Positions 25,290 through 37,130 of a stretch of DNA of 64,000 bases are shown here, one piece after another. Each line of letters begins with the position of its first letter. Position 1 is the stretch's first letter. The stretch is from positions 12,291,001 to 12,355,000 of the forward strand of contig JAYKKI010000060.1 in assembly GCA_039881145.1 (NCBI GenBank). Reading direction: 5' to 3'. Under the pieces are notes generated by a model that was given only the letters and a program-made list of their open reading frames with translations, did no database searches and was not told the DNA's origin. Both the position numbers and the translations under genes were made by a program. Source of the DNA: Druceiella hillmani (lineage: Eukaryota; Arthropoda; Insecta; Lepidoptera; Hepialidae).

Positions 25290-25402
25290 CCATTTTGGTG
25301 CAGGCCTCTTTCAATCTGCACCACTCGATTCTATTTTAAACTGTCTCGATCCAGTTTGTTCCTGTCAATTTCATTTGTCATTCTTCCATCTCATTTGCGG
25401 CT
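25290..25402 (-). pseudogene. RTE-like LINE ORF, extreme C-terminal fragment
   Basis: The minus strand encodes PQMRWKNDK and then, after a frame change, GTNWIETV (stop) NRIEWCRLKEAC. Insect non-LTR retrotransposon proteins with an endonuclease and reverse transcriptase often end with GRP-x-MRW-x-DDI, then G-x-NW-x6-DR-x-W-x2-L-x-EA. Order and spacing match. One frameshift and one stop show that it is dead. Only about 110 bases remain, consistent with the 5' truncation usual for LINE insertions. Clade assignment from this tail alone is tentative. Confidence 0.5.
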
Positions 25403-25429
25403 GCCCGACTGCCCGATCAAGCTAAATCT

Positions 25430-27315
25430 GGACTATAACTTTGCTTTAGAACATGTCATTTGTCACAGAGAAATTTGCGTCTAATTCATGACTAAGCCAA
25501 TATCAAATATTATTTTCTAACCAATATTTTATTTTCACTTATAAATTTTCAATTAATATATATTTTTTTTCGATCCGAACAAATTTTGTCTTAGTTAGTA
25601 CTTAAGAGCAAAAAATGGAATTATTTACAAGCTTTATTTAAATCGATTGAAAATCGAAACAATATACGAAAATATATAAAAAAATTTATAATAGTGAAAT
25701 AAAAAGAAATTCATAAGTTTAAATTTCTGGAACAATAACATTCTTTTACAATTGTCTGATGACCTATTTAAAATTTTTAGGGTGCGCAATCCTAAAAATT
25801 CCAAAAATTCCTCAGTAGGAAAAAAGCAGAACTGTTAGATATCCACCTGTACGCTAATCGCAGCGGTATTTTTTTCGAAACTACTTGGTGAGGAAATTTT
25901 GAACAGATTAAAATACATCTGAATAGTTTTACAGATTAAATAATTTTTGAGAAACTAAATAAAATAATTGAATTTTATTTTAAACTTCATACTCCAACTG
26001 AAACAGAAATTTATAAGCATGGCAATAATTGGCATCCTATCGGCTCTATCCCTTCCAGAAACATAATTTTTTGGCATTCAGTAAAATAGTGATTCTATAA
26101 ATTTACACAAAGTTAACCGCAAAAATATGGCCATGATTCTGTATTTTATTGTCTTTGAAATGTCCTTGATGTTTTACGATTTTGCAAAAATATATTATTT
26201 GATATATTTAATAAAAGCAGTGAAGTTAAGTTTGTTTTACTGATGTTACATTTATTCTTTATGAGAAAATTTTTAAGTAAAAAATTAATTTCCCTCCGTA
26301 TAATATTTTAAATATTTCAGAAATGTATTCTTATGCTTTTTTTGATACATTGCATTTTGAAATATGCATTGTGTATTTGTAAAAATATTAGAAAAATATG
26401 TACCTGAAAATATTACTTGAATAAAAATTTTTAATATATATATCAGTAACGTGCATATAAATTTGCTTTATATTTTATGATTAAAAATCGGTATTATTTG
26501 ATTAAAAATAGATATTTTGATATTTTTTCCCTTACTTTTTTTAATTATCTGTTGCTAAAATTTACCCAATATAATCATCTGGTGTTGAATAATCTCATCG
26601 ATTCAATTTTATTTGCGAGTTAGCTATTTAAATATAAGCACGACCTTGGTCAAATTGTATATTTGATACATAGAAGGACTAATAAAGACATTCCCTATAC
26701 TGTTTTATATTTGATACACAGAAGGAGTAATAAAAACATTCTATTTACTATTTTATCGTGCACACGTAGATAACGTTGATAACGTTGTATGTGCTTAAAC
26801 TTTCAAACTCACAGCGACCGCTGCTTAAAAGTTTAATATTGAGGCGACGTAACGTTATCATCGCACTTGACTTTGTCATATAACTTCCACTCACTGTAGC
26901 TACGTAAGTCTGTAGATACTTGAGTAGTTACTCTAATAAAATTATGTACTCATTGAGTAATAATAACATTGTTTTGACAGTAAGAAATAAATACTTCTTT
27001 AACAAGTTTCGTAGCCTATAGATATCATATGTAAGTTTTCATTAGGAATCACTCGTTGGAACAGAATGAATAGGAGTGACGAGGACTGATTTACATTTAA
27101 CAACCATCATTAATTAGTATACACGTAGATTAATAAATCTTCTAAGAATTTATCCTATCATGTTTCTATTTATTTACGAGTATATGAATAATATTATGAT
27201 CGAGATTAATTTGGAATCAATTCAGCAAAATTTCCTGTTTTTTTTCATATTATTTTTAAAAGTAGATAAAATATCGTAAGATACTTTACAAAAACCAAGA
27301 TTATATTCTTAAAGT
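25430..27315. repeat. Array modules c, d, f and h, first forward copy
   Basis: c/d: CAGAGAAATTTGCGTCTAAT, TTCTAACCAATATTTTATT and TTTAGGGTGCGCAATCCTAA. f: GGCAATAATTGGCATCCTAT. h (26780-27060): GACGTAACGTTATCATCGCA and TTGAGTAGTTACT. The same order is seen at 30.0-31.7 kb and 59.1-60.6 kb. In h the tandem words GATAACGTTGATAACGTTG occur at 26770. The module sequence is interrupted at about 27320 by the Helitron cluster. Confidence 0.8.
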
Positions 27316-27814
27316 AATTTTGAAGATTACCTTCTACATACATTTCACAAACATTACCTCTTTACGATATTAGTTTAGATAGCTGCGCACCGGGGTACAC
27401 GCATAAGTCTCAAATATCAGGATTAAAAAGTAGTCTATGTGGTACTCCAAACTACCTACATACATATACAATCTATCAAATCGTAATCTATCTCTGCCAA
27501 ATTTCTTTTGCATTTGTAATATTAACAGGTTTAGTATACATATTAGATGCTAACGTGATCAGCTTCGGCATAGCATAAATTTAAAAAAAAAACAGAATTA
27601 AGCTGGTACAAATAGAACAAAACAATAATTTCTTATAATAATATAGCAATTACAAGTTTAAGCAGTTACATCATTGGCGGTTCTGTTGCTATTTTAAGAT
27701 TAGCTTATTTGCTAATAATGCATTTTTTTTATTGAAATGTATTTCTAAAGTTTAGTGTATTAGAGCTTCCCTATAAACAATATTTGATGTAGTTTTATTT
27801 TGTGCCAGCAGAAT

Positions 27815-28300
27815 AATTTTATATTCAGGGGCTCCAACTTACGATAGGCCAACATACAGTTGCCCATGAGTAAAGCATTCTTTTCGTAGGTCAATCCCTA
27901 TCAAATTGAAAGTTTAGCACTGGGATTGGTTAATTGTTAAAGCAAAAAAGGTTTTCACTGGAAATTGAAGTTTTTCAAACGGAATTGACAAATCAGTGGG
28001 GATAATCGGTATCCTAAGAATATGAGCTAATTCACAAGCTGCAGGGCTAGTGATAATGGTTGCTACATTTGTCTTTCAATTCCGTTATAAATACCCTCGT
28101 CCCATTGCATATATTAGGAGGGTTTAAATTTCTCAGAAGCATGATTGGTGTTCCGATTTTTAATGATAATTCGTATGGTGCTAGTTCAGCGGAGTTAAGT
28201 GAATTTAAAAATTCCTGTGGGTTCTAAATTGCGTCTTCGATATTAGTAACGGTGTCTACCGATTTGTAGTGTTTGACCTGGCCGGGGACTTTTGTGTGAT
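27815..28300 (-). pseudogene. Helitron (PIF1-type) helicase remnant
   Basis: Helitron Rep/helicase proteins drive rolling-circle transposition, and the PIF1-like helicase forms their C-terminal part. The minus strand here shows, in the expected order, KSVDTVTNIEDAI near 28250; IMLLRNLNPPNICNGTR near 28110, matching the conserved LLRNLNP-x5-NGTR block; FALTINQSQ near 27940, where helicase motif V has T-I-N-K-S-Q-G; and GIDLRKECFTHGQLYVGLS near 27870, motif VI. Stops and frameshifts lie between and within these blocks. For example, a stop follows SQC, and the final Arg after GLS is a stop. No Rep (HUH) domain was found. It is a decayed C-terminal part only. Confidence 0.75.
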
Positions 28301-28434
28301 CAAATGGTTTTTTTCATCCACCGTGTCACTCTTAGGTGACACTGTTTCTCTAGAACACAGCCAACGAAAGTCTTTTTCATGTAAATTTTTGATATCAGAA
28401 GTGATTTGATACATTTAAGGAGGAATTTACGTGA

Positions 28435-28498
28435 ACACAATAAATCTGGATAATGAAACTATCTAGTTGCAAAAGGATTATATATATGGATACACAGT

Positions 28499-28572
<74 letters not shown>

Positions 28573-28622
28573 GGATACACAATAAATCTGGATAATGAAA
28601 CTATCTAGTTGCAAAAGGATTA
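28435..28622. repeat. Perfect 46 bp direct repeat flanking a (TA)n tract
   Basis: 28435-28480 and 28577-28622 are identical by eye over 46 bases (both start ACACAATAAATCTGGATAAT). They bracket a TA tract at 28503-28570. The identity contrasts with the decayed helicase next to it, so the duplication is recent, probably from slippage or repair at the TA tract. Confidence 0.85.
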
Positions 28623-29319
28623 ATACGAATATCATTTTATACCTTGGGTTACCTTGTGCAATTTTTATGAATATAAAATTAATATACTTTATAATATTGG
28701 TTTAGATAGTAAAGTTTCTGTGTACCTACCTGACATACAGCGGCTTGCAATATTGCGACAATTTTTATTTTGTTGTACACAACCTAATTTTAAACGAATG
28801 TACCGATTTGAATAATTCAAAAAGTAATTTACTCCTAAGTAAAGAGCTTAAATGATTTAATAATTGATTTGGATAAGGATTCAAATCATGATACGGATAT
28901 CGCTTTTTTATCGCATCTGTGTTTTAGTTGATTAATTCGACCAAAAAACGTTTATTGTAACATATTTAGAACAATTACCTATAGTGGCTTGCAAATTTTT
29001 TTTTCATATTAGTGAGAACCATCAATATGTATCCCGTCTTTTATGTAATAGCACTAGTTTTTGCAGGGTACGCGAAGAAAACATATTTTTAGGCGATTTT
29101 TTATACCTTGTGTAGAACTATCGATATTTTTATGAGAAATAAATCAATTTTTCGAAACGAATATCAACAAATATAGTTTGTTACTCATAAACAATGTAGT
29201 TTTATATTGGTGAAAGAATTTTTACAATCGATCCAATAGTTTTTTAGTTTGTCCATTATCCTTTTTATAATATTAGTATAAATGTATATAAATGTACATA
29301 TATATATATATATATCGAT

Positions 29320-31985
29320 TTATCGATTGTATCAAGTTTTATACATGCGTAATTCATATAAGAAAATGTGTGTAAGATTTTCATATATGAACGCACTTTG
29401 ATTCACAAAATTTAACTGAATACTATCAGTAAACTTTAATCTTCAGTGAACGAATAGTATTCGCAAAGAAATATGTTATTAAGTATTACATTAAATGGAC
29501 ATTTCGAAAAATATATGTATTTAAGTACCAAAGACTTGGTCATGTAAATTAATGTATATTGCTTATGTTATCTCGCAATTTCTATGAATGTTTTTTACTT
29601 ATATTTGATTTACATTGTTTTAGTTGTAAATTTATATTACTTGCAGATTTCTACGACATATTTTGTATAACTATCTTGTTATAAAATTAGTTTGTTATAT
29701 AATTATCATATATCAATTAAACTTAAAAGCTAACGAAAAATTTACATTTCAATTAAACGAATTATAAAAAGAAGGAGAATGCCGCAACAAATCCTAAGTG
29801 TATATATCGAACACGTACGAGAAAGTCATTTACAATTCGGCGGATGATATAAAAAAATGCGGTCAAAACTATTCACCAAACTAGTCTTATTAAATATTAA
29901 CTCCTGAATGGTCTATTAAAGATGTGAACTTATAAGAAATAAATTTGAACTTTTCCTTTCTAAGTAGTTTAAACATTAGATCTCTTTTCTTTTAATGTAG
30001 ATACTTTTGCGTCAAGCTAAATCTGAGCTATAACTTTGCTTTAGAACAGATTTTTCGTCACAGAGAAATTTGCGTCCAATTCATGACTAAGTCAATATCA
30101 AATATTATTTTCTAACCAACATTTTATTCCCACTTCCAAATTTTCATTGAATATACATTTTATTTCGATCAGAACAAATTTTGTCTCAGGTAATACTTAA
30201 GAGAATAGAATAGAATTATTTCAAAACTTTATTTAAATTAATTGAAAATCGAAACAATATACAAATATGTGTGAATAAATTTATAATAGTGAAATAAGGA
30301 TTAAATCATAAGTTTAAATTCTGGAATTAGAACATTCTTTTAAAATTATTTGACGACCTATTTTGAATTTTTAGGGTACCCAGTCCTAAAAATTTGAAAA
30401 ATTTCCTCGGAAGGAAAAACGCCGAAATATTAGGAAATTACTCACGTATCCACCCGTATGTCAATCGCAGCCGTATTATTTTTCGAAATTACTTGGTGTG
30501 GAAATTTTTAATAAAATACAAGTACATCCGAATAGTTAGCACACAAAAATATGTATGTTGCGCTTTTTGAGAGATCAAATATTGTAATAAAATTTGATTT
30601 TAAACTTCTTATTCCAATTGGAAAAGAGATTAATAAAGATGGCAATAATTATCATCCTATACCTTCTATGTATCCCTTATAGAAACCCTGTTTTCTGGCA
30701 ACCAGAAAAACAGTGTTTCCAGAAGTTTATACAAATTTAATACCAAAATATGGCGAGGATTCTAAATTTTTTCGTATTCGAAATTCTCCACATTTTTTAC
30801 GGCTTTGGAAGATATATTTATTGATATACTTAGCCAATAAAAAAATTAAACGCAATGAAGTCAATTTCGTTTTATGGAGATTACATAAATTTAAAAATTC
30901 ATTTTGCTCGGTTAAGTATTCTGAATATTTCACAACCGTATTCTAATGCTTTTTTGATCTTTACATTTTGAAATATGCAATATGTGGTAAAATATATTAT
31001 AAAAACATTTAATTGAAAGGTATTATTTGATTAAAAGCTCACATGACCTCATTTGTTTTAATATCAAACAGAGCAACTCTAACTATACAAAAGAAAAACC
31101 TTTCATCTAATGTTTATCTAATATCAGACTCATCATTCAACGACATAGAAAATATGGAATGTCGTAGATCCGTATCTACGTTGTGTGATTAAGCTTTCAA
31201 TGTTATCATCACACTTGACTATGTTAAACAACTCCACTTACGTTAGCAACGTGAAAGTGTGTACATACCTGAGTAGTTACTATAATAAAATTACGTATAC
31301 TTAAATAATAGGTAAGGTGTATCAACATTAAGACAAATACATACTTAATTAAATGTTTCGTAACCCATAGATATTATCTTTACAATATTATTAAGGAATT
31401 ATTTTTGGAACGCTATAAAGGAGGGTCGAAGACCCATTTTTAAAATCTGTACGTTAATTTATTAGTATAAGCGTAGATTAATATTTCTTGTAAATATTTA
31501 TCTTTTTAAGTGTCTTCTTTATGTACGAGTATATGAATGATATTATGGTTTTACTCGATATCAATTCTCCAATGATTTATTTATTTTTTTAGTATTATTT
31601 TAAAAAATAGGTCAAATGTTCCATTAAAAAAAAAGGTTATATTCATTAAGTTTATATGAAAAAATATAATGCTCCTTTGTAGAATACCCCTACTATAAAA
31701 CAAATATATTAAGGTTTTGTAAGTAAATTTGTTTTCAAAATTGTGGTAAAGTTTGATTTGAAAGAAAGTTCCAGAAAAGCCTTATCTTCATAAATTCATG
31801 TATGTGGCGAAAATTCTTTAAAGGTTCATATTAGTTTACAAACTATGATAAAAACAAAACAAATTCTCTTACTCAGGTGTCAGAAAATGATCTTTAACCA
31901 TTTTAATGATATGATAAAAATAAAACTGCATTTTCAATTTAAAAATAAAAAAATAAAAATAAACTCAAAATAAAGATATTGTAGT
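29320..31985. repeat. Array modules b, c, d, f, h and start of o, second copy
   Basis: b: 29330-29700 (ATACATGCGTAATTCATATA; AAACTTTAATCTTCAGTGAA). c: 29760-30110. d: 30150-30520 (TTTTTAGGGTACCCAGTCC). f: 30580-30960. h: 31130-31560 (CTACGTTGTGTGATTAAGC; GAGTAGTTACTATAATAAAA). Start of o: up to 31985, where the GT-rich tract begins. The minus and plus frames at 30713-30946 lie in f and are not preserved in other copies. Confidence 0.8.
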
Positions 31986-31987
31986 GC

Positions 31988-32189
31988 ATGCGTGTGTGCG
32001 CTTTAACGTGTATGTGCATAAGCGCATGCACATGTGCCTGCGCATGAGCGTGGGTGTACGTGTGTGCATGTGTATGCGCTCGTATATGTGTGTGTGTTCG
32101 TGCGTATGTGTGCGCCTGTTTATGTGTCTGTGTGTGCATGCGAGCATGTATACGTGCGCAGGTGCATGCATGCGTGCCTAGGTGCGTGC
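31988..32189. repeat. GT/GCA-rich simple repeat, left part
   Basis: About 200 bases of irregular TGTGTG, GCATGCG and GTGCAT words. A shorter GT tract occupies the same place in module o at 45060-45105, so this is an expanded module microsatellite. The LTR element follows directly. The open frames through it on both strands are simple-repeat translations. Confidence 0.95.
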
Positions 32190-32217
32190 TGACATACCCC
32201 TGACTTACCAGCCATAA
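32190..32217 (+). repeat. 5' LTR remnant
   Basis: The first 28 bases (TGACATACCCCTGACTTACC and on) match the start of the 3' LTR at 37141-37168 with two differences. The sequences then diverge completely: the 81 bp repeats, TATA region and poly(A) region of the 3' LTR are absent. Most of the 5' LTR has therefore been deleted, and I cannot place a primer-binding site. Confidence 0.7.
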
Positions 32218-32798
32218 CTCTAAATTAAAAATTTCACCTTTTTCTGCAAACTGTCAACGAATCAAGGATAAATCAAGCCAAATCATGGTAACGAGCTCAT
32301 CATAATCGAAAATTTTCTTATCTTCCTACATACCTCGATCAACACATCGTCGGCAACCACCACAACGAATTCCAGTCTACCTGCTCAGTAAATGGCACTG
32401 AGAAATTGACAACGACAGCGCAACCAATTACAAGAACCAGCTTCGGGGTCTAGCGCCAGAAGTACAGAAGCACTACGCGACCTCCGGAATGTGGAAACTG
32501 AATATCGTAATATTGTAAGCAATTTGATATAACTTTTTGAAATAATTTTAATTTAAACCATTTCCTTCGTTGTATAATAACTAACATTTATTTTTCATTT
32601 TTGTTCACACTTTATTCATTATAACGACACTTTCTTACGAAATCATACACCTGAATTGTACCTTAAAGTAATTTTGTTACAATTGTGTTCCAATATAGTT
32701 ATTTTACTATAATAAATAGCTCACACTTATTTACCACATTCCGCGATAAAGCACTCCTATAAAAAAGTTTCCGAAAATTTAATTCATAGCAATACAAA
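32218..32798 (+). other. Leader before gag
   Basis: About 580 bases of moderate AT content with no long frame. A proline/threonine-like coding flavour occurs at 32340-32510, but stops interrupt it. The ATG of gag follows ACAAA at 32796-32799. Confidence 0.45.
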
Positions 32799-33677
32799 AT
32801 GTCCAGGGAGGAGAGAAATATTAGAGGCACCACAGACGCACAGACAAATTCAGAATCAATTCCACTTAATATTATTTTACAGTTTATCAAACCTCACGAT
32901 GGGTCCCGTAAAAAATTAAATTCATATTTAACGAACTGCATAAATGCGATAAATTTAACGACTCCACCTCAAGATGACATATTTTTCAAATGTATACTTA
33001 GTCATTTACAAGGCAAAGCGGCCATTGCTTCTTCCATAAATGAGTTTGAAAACTGGGCATCCCTCAAAAAAAACCTCAAAAATCAGTTCGGGGAACGTAA
33101 ACACTACGCCCACCTACTCACCGATTTACAAAATTGTCGACAGGGCGTTAATGAAACAATAATTCAGTTTTCTTTGTGCATAGAGTCATGCCTTTCCAAA
33201 CTACTAACACAGGTGACTATTTATAATCATGTAAAAAGGGATCTTAAAGGCATAGCGGCGATGGAAGACCTTGCCTTAAACACTTTTACAATGGGTGTTC
33301 ATCCCCAAATTTCAAACATTATCCGGTACCAAGATCCTAAAACATTAAATAAAGCAATTATCCTAGCCATTTTAGAGGAGAAAAACCAAAAATTGATCTA
33401 CACGCAAAGGTTTCCAAAACTAAGCAAATCAAAAGAATTCCAAAATCACCTAATCCCAACTTCAAAAACAACCCACCGAAGTCGTTACATAAATATAACA
33501 ACGATTTACGTAAACATAACAACGATAAGTTCAAAAATAGCTCTAATCATCTCTTTAACTCGTGGCAACCGTGGACATAGGTCTAATCACAATGCCAAAC
33601 CTCGAATTCATCTTGTACAAAATAACACTGACGAAAATTCCAATGTACCATCTGATACAGTTGATAGTTTAAACTAA
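32799..33677 (+). CDS. gag: Gag-like capsid protein of the LTR element
   Basis: This is the longest open frame in the window (292 residues) and it is intact from ATG to stop. It starts MSREERNIRGTTDAQ. Residues 25-200 have the capsid-like pattern of gypsy and errantivirus Gag: IILQFIKPHDGSRKKLN near residue 25; FFKCILSHLQGKAAIAS near residue 65; WASLKKNLKNQFGERKHYA near residue 86; and LQNCRQGVNETIIQFS near residue 110. The C-terminus is basic (RGNRGHRSNHNAKPR) with no CCHC zinc knuckle, as in many errantiviruses. The C-terminal region after about residue 215 looks shifted or low-complexity (RYINITTIYVNITTIS), so a frameshift may already lie inside it. Intactness of the frame alone does not show expression. 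Confidence 0.75.
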   Translation: MSREERNIRGTTDAQTNSESIPLNIILQFIKPHDGSRKKLNSYLTNCINAINLTTPPQDDIFFKCILSHLQGKAAIASSINEFENWASLKKNLKNQFGERKHYAHLLTDLQNCRQGVNETIIQFSLCIESCLSKLLTQVTIYNHVKRDLKGIAAMEDLALNTFTMGVHPQISNIIRYQDPKTLNKAIILAILEEKNQKLIYTQRFPKLSKSKEFQNHLIPTSKTTHRSRYINITTIYVNITTISSKIALIISLTRGNRGHRSNHNAKPRIHLVQNNTDENSNVPSDTVDSLN

Positions 33678-34020
33678 TAATTGTCTCATCCAGGTGTCGT
33701 ACGAGACTATCTTTGTCCAAAACCGACACCATTTTTAATAATATAAATCAGGCTAATGGACAGGATATCCAGCCCCAAACTCATAGCCCATCCTATGTAA
33801 AACAAGAAGTTCACACGGCTAACCAGCCCCAAGCAAGGGACTATTCTAATAAGACTAATAGACAGGGTAACTAGCCCCAAACTCACAACCAATCGAATAT
33901 AAAATACTCAACCCACACGAGTGAACGAACTAAATTTCATAAACACAAAATTCCTAAAACAATACAAAATACTGATTTACAAATACAAGAGCCTCATTGT
34001 TCCGAAAATATATATAAAAC
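33678..34020 (+). other. Gag-pol junction with imperfect 100 bp duplication
   Basis: CTAATGGACAGGATATCCAG (33753) and CTAATAGACAGGGTAACTAG (33855) begin two imperfect copies about 102 bases apart, both continuing with CCCCAAACTCA. No frame spans the junction, so any frameshift or readthrough signal is no longer readable. Confidence 0.6.
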
Positions 34021-34718
34021 CGCTTCTAACTATTCAAAAAAATTCCTACCCCATGTAATATTCAAAACAACCCTTTCACATCATCCCTTATCATTCTTAG
34101 TCGACACTGGTTAATCCGTGGGCTTAGTGAAAAAAATCATCCATTAAAACTATACTTGTCTTCATCCCAGATAAAATAAAAGTAAAAGGCATCAACGAAT
34201 CTACCTCTATCCTAGGAATATTTAATTTAAAATTGTTTACCGATAAGCATTCATCAATTTCATATAAGTTCTATGTAGTTAACAAAATTAATATGGACTA
34301 TGATGGTATTATAGGCAACAACTTTTTAACCGTATTAGAATGCCTTATATATTACAATATAAATATTTTAAATTTACGAACTTCGCACATTAAACTACAG
34401 TTCACTGAACCCGTATACACTATATCCCCACGCAGCGGGGTAGCCATTGAGTGTTCGGTATCAAATCCTGCAATTAAACAAAGTGTTATACTCCATCGGC
34501 ATATCTCTGAATGTCTCCTTATAGGAAATGTTATAGTACGAGTGAAACATAATAATCGAATAAATATATCGATCGTAAATATTTCTGACAAACTTATTTC
34601 AATGAATTCTAACCTGAAACTGCACCTCAACCTCCTTATAACTGAAACTCGTTCACCTGTTAATATGATATCTTCTTCTTCCAATCACTCTGTCAATACG
34701 TTACAACGCACTAACTAA
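34021..34718 (+). pseudogene. pol: Retroviral-type aspartic protease remnant
   Basis: The catalytic loop is seen as FLVDTG at 34094-34111 followed immediately by a TAA where an A or S codon is expected, so the frame is broken at the active site. A downstream open frame (34233-34718, 161 residues) carries YDGIIGNNFL near residue 24, matching the conserved (F/Y)DGIIG-x-(D/N)(F/L)L block near the end of gypsy proteases. It continues into the linker that precedes reverse transcriptase. This enzyme would cleave Gag-Pol; the copy here cannot. Confidence 0.7.
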
Positions 34719-35564
34719 GTTCTAACCTACCGAATTTCACACCTTAACGACGAGGAAATAAGTTCTTTATACGATGTATGTCCTCGATATTCATATATAT
34801 TTCACTTACCTTCGGATTCGCTAAGCAAAACCAATGCCGTTGCCCATGAAATCCAAACAAGTGCAAACCCTCTATGTCTCCTTGGTTATCACCCATTTGG
34901 ATAGTTCCAAAAAAATTGGATGACTCAAATGAAAAAATGGCAAGTAGTCATCGACTACAGAAAACTAAACGATATTACAATCGGCGACTTCTAACCCAAT
35001 ACCCTAGATTTCCGAAATTTTGGACCAGTTAGGCAAAAGTAAATATTTCTCGACTCTCGGCCTCGTTTCAGGATTTCACCAGATAGCGATGGCCGTTGAA
35101 GATACGTCAAAAACTGTATTGAGTGTTCCGCAAGGATACTTAAAATTTACGCACATGCCATTTGAATTAAAAAATGCACCCCCACGTTTCAACGCCTAAT
35201 GAATTCGGCTCTTTCCGGTCTTCAAGGTATTCAATGTTTTATTTATTTAGACGATATTTTTATCTATTTCCAGAATTTAAAATCACATTAAAAATTTATT
35301 TGCTATTTTTGATAAGTTAGAAAACTTAAATGTAAAAATTCAGCCAGATAAATGCGAATTCTTACGCAAGGAAGTTACTTAACTAGGCCATGTAATCATC
35401 GAAAAGGGTGTCAAACCAAACCCGCAAAAAATAAAATCAGTTAACTACTTTCCAACACACCAATCCTTCAAGGATATGAAATCCTTTCTCTGTCTTTTAT
35501 CTTACTATTATAGATTAATCCCTAACTTTTCGAAACTATTAAAACCACTCACAACTAACAAATA
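34719..35564 (+). pseudogene. pol: Reverse transcriptase remnant of the LTR element
   Basis: Motifs appear in order but in different frames: WQVVIDYRKLND near 34940; KYFSTL and LVSGFHQIAM near 35040-35090; LSVPQGYLKFTHMPFELKNA near 35120-35175; the polymerase active site IYLDDIFIY at 35241-35267; then LGHVI near 35385 and SFKDMKSFL near 35465, the start of the connection region. Several stops and at least two frameshifts separate them. The catalytic YLDD is intact, but the gene is dead. The best match is the gypsy/errantivirus type. Confidence 0.8.
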
Positions 35565-35960
35565 ATTTACAGACAGATAATAAACTTTATATTTTTACGA
35601 ATTATTTTATACCTACTACGGTGTCGTCATCCAGGCACAAGTTGATTTCATTCAACCGAAAAAGAGTAATTCCGGTATATATTTCGATTCCATGTCACAT
35701 TTAATTTCTTCAAGATCCAAACTCTCAGCTGATTTTAGCGGTATTGGAAGTTTGAACACCTTTTCGGTGCAATGGACGAGAATAACGCGATAAAATAAGA
35801 CAACACCATGTTGTAGAATGAAACCAAAAGAAATGAGCAAAATATACTGAACAAAATTATAATTTTTATAACGTCACCAACATTTTCAGCATTTCAAGAA
35901 ACACTGAACGAAATAAATAACAACGAAGAAAGTTTCAATAGCGCTGTTCAGAGTATTATT
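35565..35960 (+). other. Deletion scar: RNase H and integrase missing
   Basis: Only about 400 bases lie between the end of reverse transcriptase and the env-like region. Related elements have RNase H plus integrase (roughly 1.8 kb) here. I see no HHCC zinc finger or DDE integrase motif. The minus frame at 35652-35840 has no recognisable domain. Confidence 0.6.
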
Positions 35961-36960
35961 TTAGGCTTAAAAATTTAACTACTGTATCAAAAAACATATC
36001 ATTTAAATCTAAGTTTATGTAAATGTTAAATATATTAGATAATAGCCTGTTAACGTTATCATTGAAGATAGAAAATATAGTAAACTCTGCAATGTTCAGT
36101 AAAAACAATATTTTATACCAATTTGTTACATCAACCAAACTGTATCAAGAACTGGTAAAAAATTATAGACTTATACCTAGTTTTAAGTTATTACCTGTAT
36201 CCTTGGACTTCGACAACATTCATGTCTTGATTAAATACTTCTGATATGTTAAGCTATTATATTAATAACAAAATTGTATTAATTTTTTAAATATCATTAG
36301 TAAGTGTCAAGAATTTAATTTGTATTGTAACTTGCCATTTCTATTACCACATAATGTAATAAACCCTAAATCTTATGTAACTATAATTCCTGCTAGTAAA
36401 TATATCGGCATTATAATTTAAACGACTTTAAAACTATTATTTATAATCAACTCTATTTGTATAATAAAAGAAATGTATATCCTAACTCTGTTAACCCAAC
36501 TTATGACGGCGAACTTATTACGAAAGTAATTACTTCTATTCCCAAACTATATGAAACTAGATTCCTACGTGGAAATATGGAAATTTTTAAAGAATTGGAA
36601 AAAAACAGATGATTTTTAATATTTCCAAAAAATTAAAAATTTCAATAGACTGTCCTAAAGAAAATACTTATGAAACTCAGATGATGTGGATACAGGATTG
36701 GTACTGGTATATTTAACATACCTACCAAATGTACTGCTTACTATAAGGAAACTCAACTACCTTCCAAAACTGATATTGAAATCAAAAATAATCCTGTCGA
36801 TACAAATTTTGACATCATCAACGTGTTGCAATATTCTGAAATACAAAGACTAGAAGTTGAGTGGCCCTATTGTGAAATTGCATTAATTTAGATTCCCTTA
36901 AGGATAACATTATAATATTTAAAGAAATCGCTCAATTATAAATAAGCCCCACATTTTGGA
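35961..36960 (+). pseudogene. env: Env-like remnant of the errantivirus-like element
   Basis: In gypsy-type errantiviruses env follows pol and encodes a membrane fusion glycoprotein. Here the longest open piece (36023-36244, 73 residues) contains LSLKIENIVNSAMFSKNN, LYQELVKNYRLIPSF and LPVSLDF. This resembles the helical segment of insect errantivirus Env with its I(V)-x-FA-K and ELL-x-EL patterns. Further pieces downstream (around 36480-36860, for example IPTKCTAYYKE and IINVLQYSEIQRLE) continue the resemblance in changed frames. Numerous stops and frameshifts are present, no signal peptide or transmembrane anchor can be followed, and the gene is not functional. Confidence 0.6.
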
Positions 36961-37130
36961 ATACGGTCATTTTGATTCATGTACTACCATATGTATAGTA
37001 TTAAATATCATGTTTAACCTGTGTTATAAGATTTCTAAATGTAACATCTTTCGTAAATATATCCAATTCCTGTACCTAGGATTAGGACGTTTATAACATA
37101 AACTCATACGAGGGTGTAAGTTTAGTCTTC

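Larger units (their letters stand above)
27320..29285 (-). mobile_element. Helitron cluster with head-to-tail junctions
   Basis: On the minus strand three positions show the start typical of a widespread insect Helitron-type repeat. They are ATACTAATATTATAAAAAGG (from about 29280), CTAAACCAATATTATAAAG (from about 28704) and CTAAACTAATATCGTAAAG (from about 27378). The last two follow a GCTAT or ACTAT-type end, so elements appear joined end to start. The segment with a helicase remnant lies between the second and third starts. Its other edge reads GTACCCCGGTGCGCAGCTAT, like a Helitron 3' end whose CTAG has become CTAT. Array module sequence flanks the cluster on both sides (h to the left, b to the right). 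Confidence 0.55.

Noticed and set aside
30713..30946. Overlapping plus and minus frames of about 70 residues in module f
   Set aside because: The corresponding regions at 26.0, 42.2, 49.3 and 59.8 kb do not keep either frame open.
31939..32181. Open frames rich in His/Thr/Ala or Cys/Met/Val on both strands
   Set aside because: They arise from the GT/GCA simple repeat.
34352..34684. Minus-strand 110-residue frame
   Set aside because: It is opposite the protease-linker frame of the LTR element, which has the recognisable motifs.
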